Positions 5,048 to 6,050 of a stretch of DNA of 6,050 nucleotides are shown piece by piece; the first letter of the stretch is position 1; each line of letters opens with the position of its first letter. The notes beneath the pieces were generated by a model. The model did no database searches. It saw only the letters and a list, made by a program, of their open reading frames with translations, and was not told the DNA's origin. The translations under genes were made by a program, and so were the position numbers. This stretch comes from Clostridiales bacterium (GTDB taxonomy: Bacteria > Bacillota > Clostridia > Lachnospirales > WRAX01): NCBI GenBank assembly GCA_031262335.1, contig JAISHX010000081.1, positions 1 to 6,050 of the forward strand, written 5' to 3'.

Positions 5048-5386
5048 GTGGCGACAAGTGCTGAATTTATAGAATTTGTTTGTGACCAAATAAGCGGCAC
5101 AGGCGATATTCGCTCAAAGAAAATGTTTGGAGAATATATGGTTTACGTCAATGCCAAACCGGTTTTGCTTGTCTGCGATGATATGGTATTCGTAAAGATA
5201 TTACCGGAACTCGAAAATATAATGGCAGATGCCGAACGCGGTTTTCCGTATGACGGTGCAAAAGAGCATTATATTCTTGATATAGATAACTCCGATTTTT
5301 CGCGGGAAGTTGTTGATATATTGAAGCTTGTTATTCCTTTGCCAAAACCGAAAAAGAAGAAAATCAGAAATGGTGATGAAATATGA
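5048..5386 (+). CDS. TfoX/Sxy family protein, N-terminal domain only
   Basis: A 112-residue single-domain protein. The pattern KKMFGEYMVYVNAKPVLLVCDDMVFVK (residues 24-50) followed by GFPYDGAKEHYILDID (66-81) is the TfoX N-terminal domain, and the length matches stand-alone Firmicute members. The C-terminal TfoX domain found in gammaproteobacterial competence regulators is absent, so a competence role should not be assumed. The function of stand-alone TfoX_N proteins is unknown. The C-terminal end is basic (KPKKKKIR). The start is GTG at 5048, with GGAGG (5033-5037) 10 bases upstream, somewhat far. The stop overlaps the start of the acetyltransferase gene by 4 bases (ATGA), so the two are translationally coupled. 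Base composition is like the core genes and unlike the adjoining islet. Confidence 0.9.
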   Translation: MATSAEFIEFVCDQISGTGDIRSKKMFGEYMVYVNAKPVLLVCDDMVFVKILPELENIMADAERGFPYDGAKEHYILDIDNSDFSREVVDILKLVIPLPKPKKKKIRNGDEI

Positions 5387-5889
5387 TTAAACCAATAGTC
5401 CGCGAAATCAAGCCGGAACAATATGCCGAACTCGAAACATTTCTGTATCACGCTATACACATACCACAGGGAGAAAAACCTGTGCCTTGGGACACGATAT
5501 ATATTCCGTCTGTATTTGTATACATTGAGGATTTTGGCAGGAAAGACGATGTTTGTTATGTTGCGGAAATAGACGGAAAAATCATCGGCGCGGCTTGGGC
5601 GCGTATACTTGCGCAACCGGAGAAAAAGGGCTACGGTAACATAGATGAGCATACTCATGAACTTGCCGTATCAATTTTGCCCGAATACCGCGGACAAGGT
5701 ATAGGTACAACCTTATGCAATCAGCTGCATATGGAACTGCACAGGCGCGGATTTGCGGCAATATCGCTTTCTGTGCAAAAAACTAACCGTGCTTTAAAAT
5801 TATACAACAAGCTTGGCTATGTGACAAGTTGTGAAAATACTGAAGATTTCATAACGATAAAAAATTTACGCTCTTTTGATTCAATATAG
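5383..5889 (+). CDS. GNAT family N-acetyltransferase
   Basis: A 168-residue acetyltransferase using acetyl-CoA; the substrate cannot be read from the sequence. The central core is clear: YVAEIDGKIIGAAWARI (59-75), then motif A HELAVSILPEYRGQGIGTTL (92-111) with the R-G-Q-G-I-G pyrophosphate-binding loop at 103-108, then SLSVQKTNRALKLYNKLGY (128-146) with Asn135 and Tyr141 at the usual positions for CoA binding and proton donation. GGTGAT (5372-5377) lies 5 bases before the ATG. The gene overlaps the TfoX-domain gene by 4 bases, which suggests a two-gene operon. Pairing of a TfoX_N protein with a GNAT enzyme suggests a linked small-molecule or protein modification role, but this is only inference from gene order. 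No clear terminator follows in the next 55 bases. Confidence 0.92.
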   Translation: MIKPIVREIKPEQYAELETFLYHAIHIPQGEKPVPWDTIYIPSVFVYIEDFGRKDDVCYVAEIDGKIIGAAWARILAQPEKKGYGNIDEHTHELAVSILPEYRGQGIGTTLCNQLHMELHRRGFAAISLSVQKTNRALKLYNKLGYVTSCENTEDFITIKNLRSFDSI

Positions 5890-5931
5890 CAATTTTACAA
5901 GACATCAGAATATGCTTATCCTTTTGAATTG

Positions 5932-5948
5932 ACTTGGAAAATTCAAGT
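5932..5948. promoter_or_regulatory. Short dyad abutting the -35 of the last promoter
   Basis: ACTTGGA (5932-5938) and TTCAAGT (5942-5948) are complementary at 6 of 7 positions, around AAA. The dyad ends on the first base of the TTGACA box. It may be a regulator site; it could also be chance in AT-rich DNA. Confidence 0.25.
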
Positions 5949-5976
5949 TGACAAACAAACATAGTAGCTGTATGAT
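5948..5976 (+). promoter_or_regulatory. Strong sigma-70/SigA promoter for the gene starting at 6032
   Basis: TTGACA (5948-5953) and TATGAT (5971-5976) are 17 bases apart. Transcription should start near 5983, giving a leader of about 50 bases before the ATG. Confidence 0.8.
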
Positions 5977-6031
5977 ATATATAGGGATAATGTACCGTTG
6001 CCCGCGAATACTAAAAAGGAGGGGAATCGAT

Positions 6032-6050
6032 ATGATTTCAGCTATGAAAT
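6032..6050 (+). CDS. Start of an unidentified gene (cut by window end)
   Basis: ATG at 6032 follows AAGGAGG (6016-6022) at 9 bases and a strong promoter. Only six codons (MISAMK) are visible. A second in-frame ATG at 6044 is too far from the ribosome binding site to be preferred. The product cannot be named. Confidence 0.7.

Noticed and set aside
4903..5100. 65-codon minus-strand ORF over the end of the islet and start of the TfoX gene
   Set aside because: It begins at a non-ATG codon within the TfoX coding region, has no ribosome binding site seen, and its sequence is low-complexity AT-derived.
5048..5386. Competence regulator Sxy/TfoX paired with ComEA as a competence locus
   Set aside because: Only the N-terminal TfoX domain is present, the two genes are 2.8 kb apart and separated by murA and the islet, and no other competence gene is visible.

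Overview
The window looks like chromosomal DNA of a low-GC Gram-positive bacterium, most likely a Clostridia-class member of the Bacillota. The reasons are the GlgD-type (non-GlgC) ADP-glucose pyrophosphorylase subunit, YibE/F and ComEA proteins of Firmicute type, a MurA close to the standard family length, strong AGGAGG-type ribosome binding sites, TTGACA/TATAAT promoters and ordinary core genes of moderate-to-low GC. No species can be named from this evidence.

Layout, left to right. (1) 1-360: the C-terminal beta-helix part of glgD (glycogen synthesis), cut by the window edge, followed by a probable terminator hairpin. (2) 428-2225: a YibE/F membrane protein and a ComEA-like membrane-anchored DNA-binding protein, 4 bases apart and probably co-transcribed. 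(3) 2311-3567: murA, the first committed step of peptidoglycan synthesis, with a GTG start and a very strong terminator directly after its stop codon. (4) about 3637-5028: an AT-rich islet between two related 25-base inverted repeats. It holds a leftward 40-codon small ORF, a strong rightward promoter with a dyad over its -10, and two tightly packed genes: a three-helix membrane protein with a triplicated 12-residue N-terminal repeat, and a 117-residue protein that is essentially a single TIR domain. (5) 5048-5889: a TfoX N-terminal-domain protein and a GNAT acetyltransferase whose start overlaps it by 4 bases. (6) 5948-6050: a strong promoter, ribosome binding site and the first six codons of an unidentified gene.

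The housekeeping genes are unremarkable. The islet is the part worth attention. A hand count gives 23 % GC for the TIR gene, against about 38-50 % in sampled blocks of the neighbouring core genes. The pairing of a TIR domain, which in bacteria usually consumes or converts NAD+, with a small multi-helix membrane protein fits the enzyme-plus-membrane-effector logic of abortive-infection defence systems. The islet carries no transposase or integrase, so how it moved, if it did, is unexplained. The functional claim is inference from domain type and gene order. No homology search was possible.
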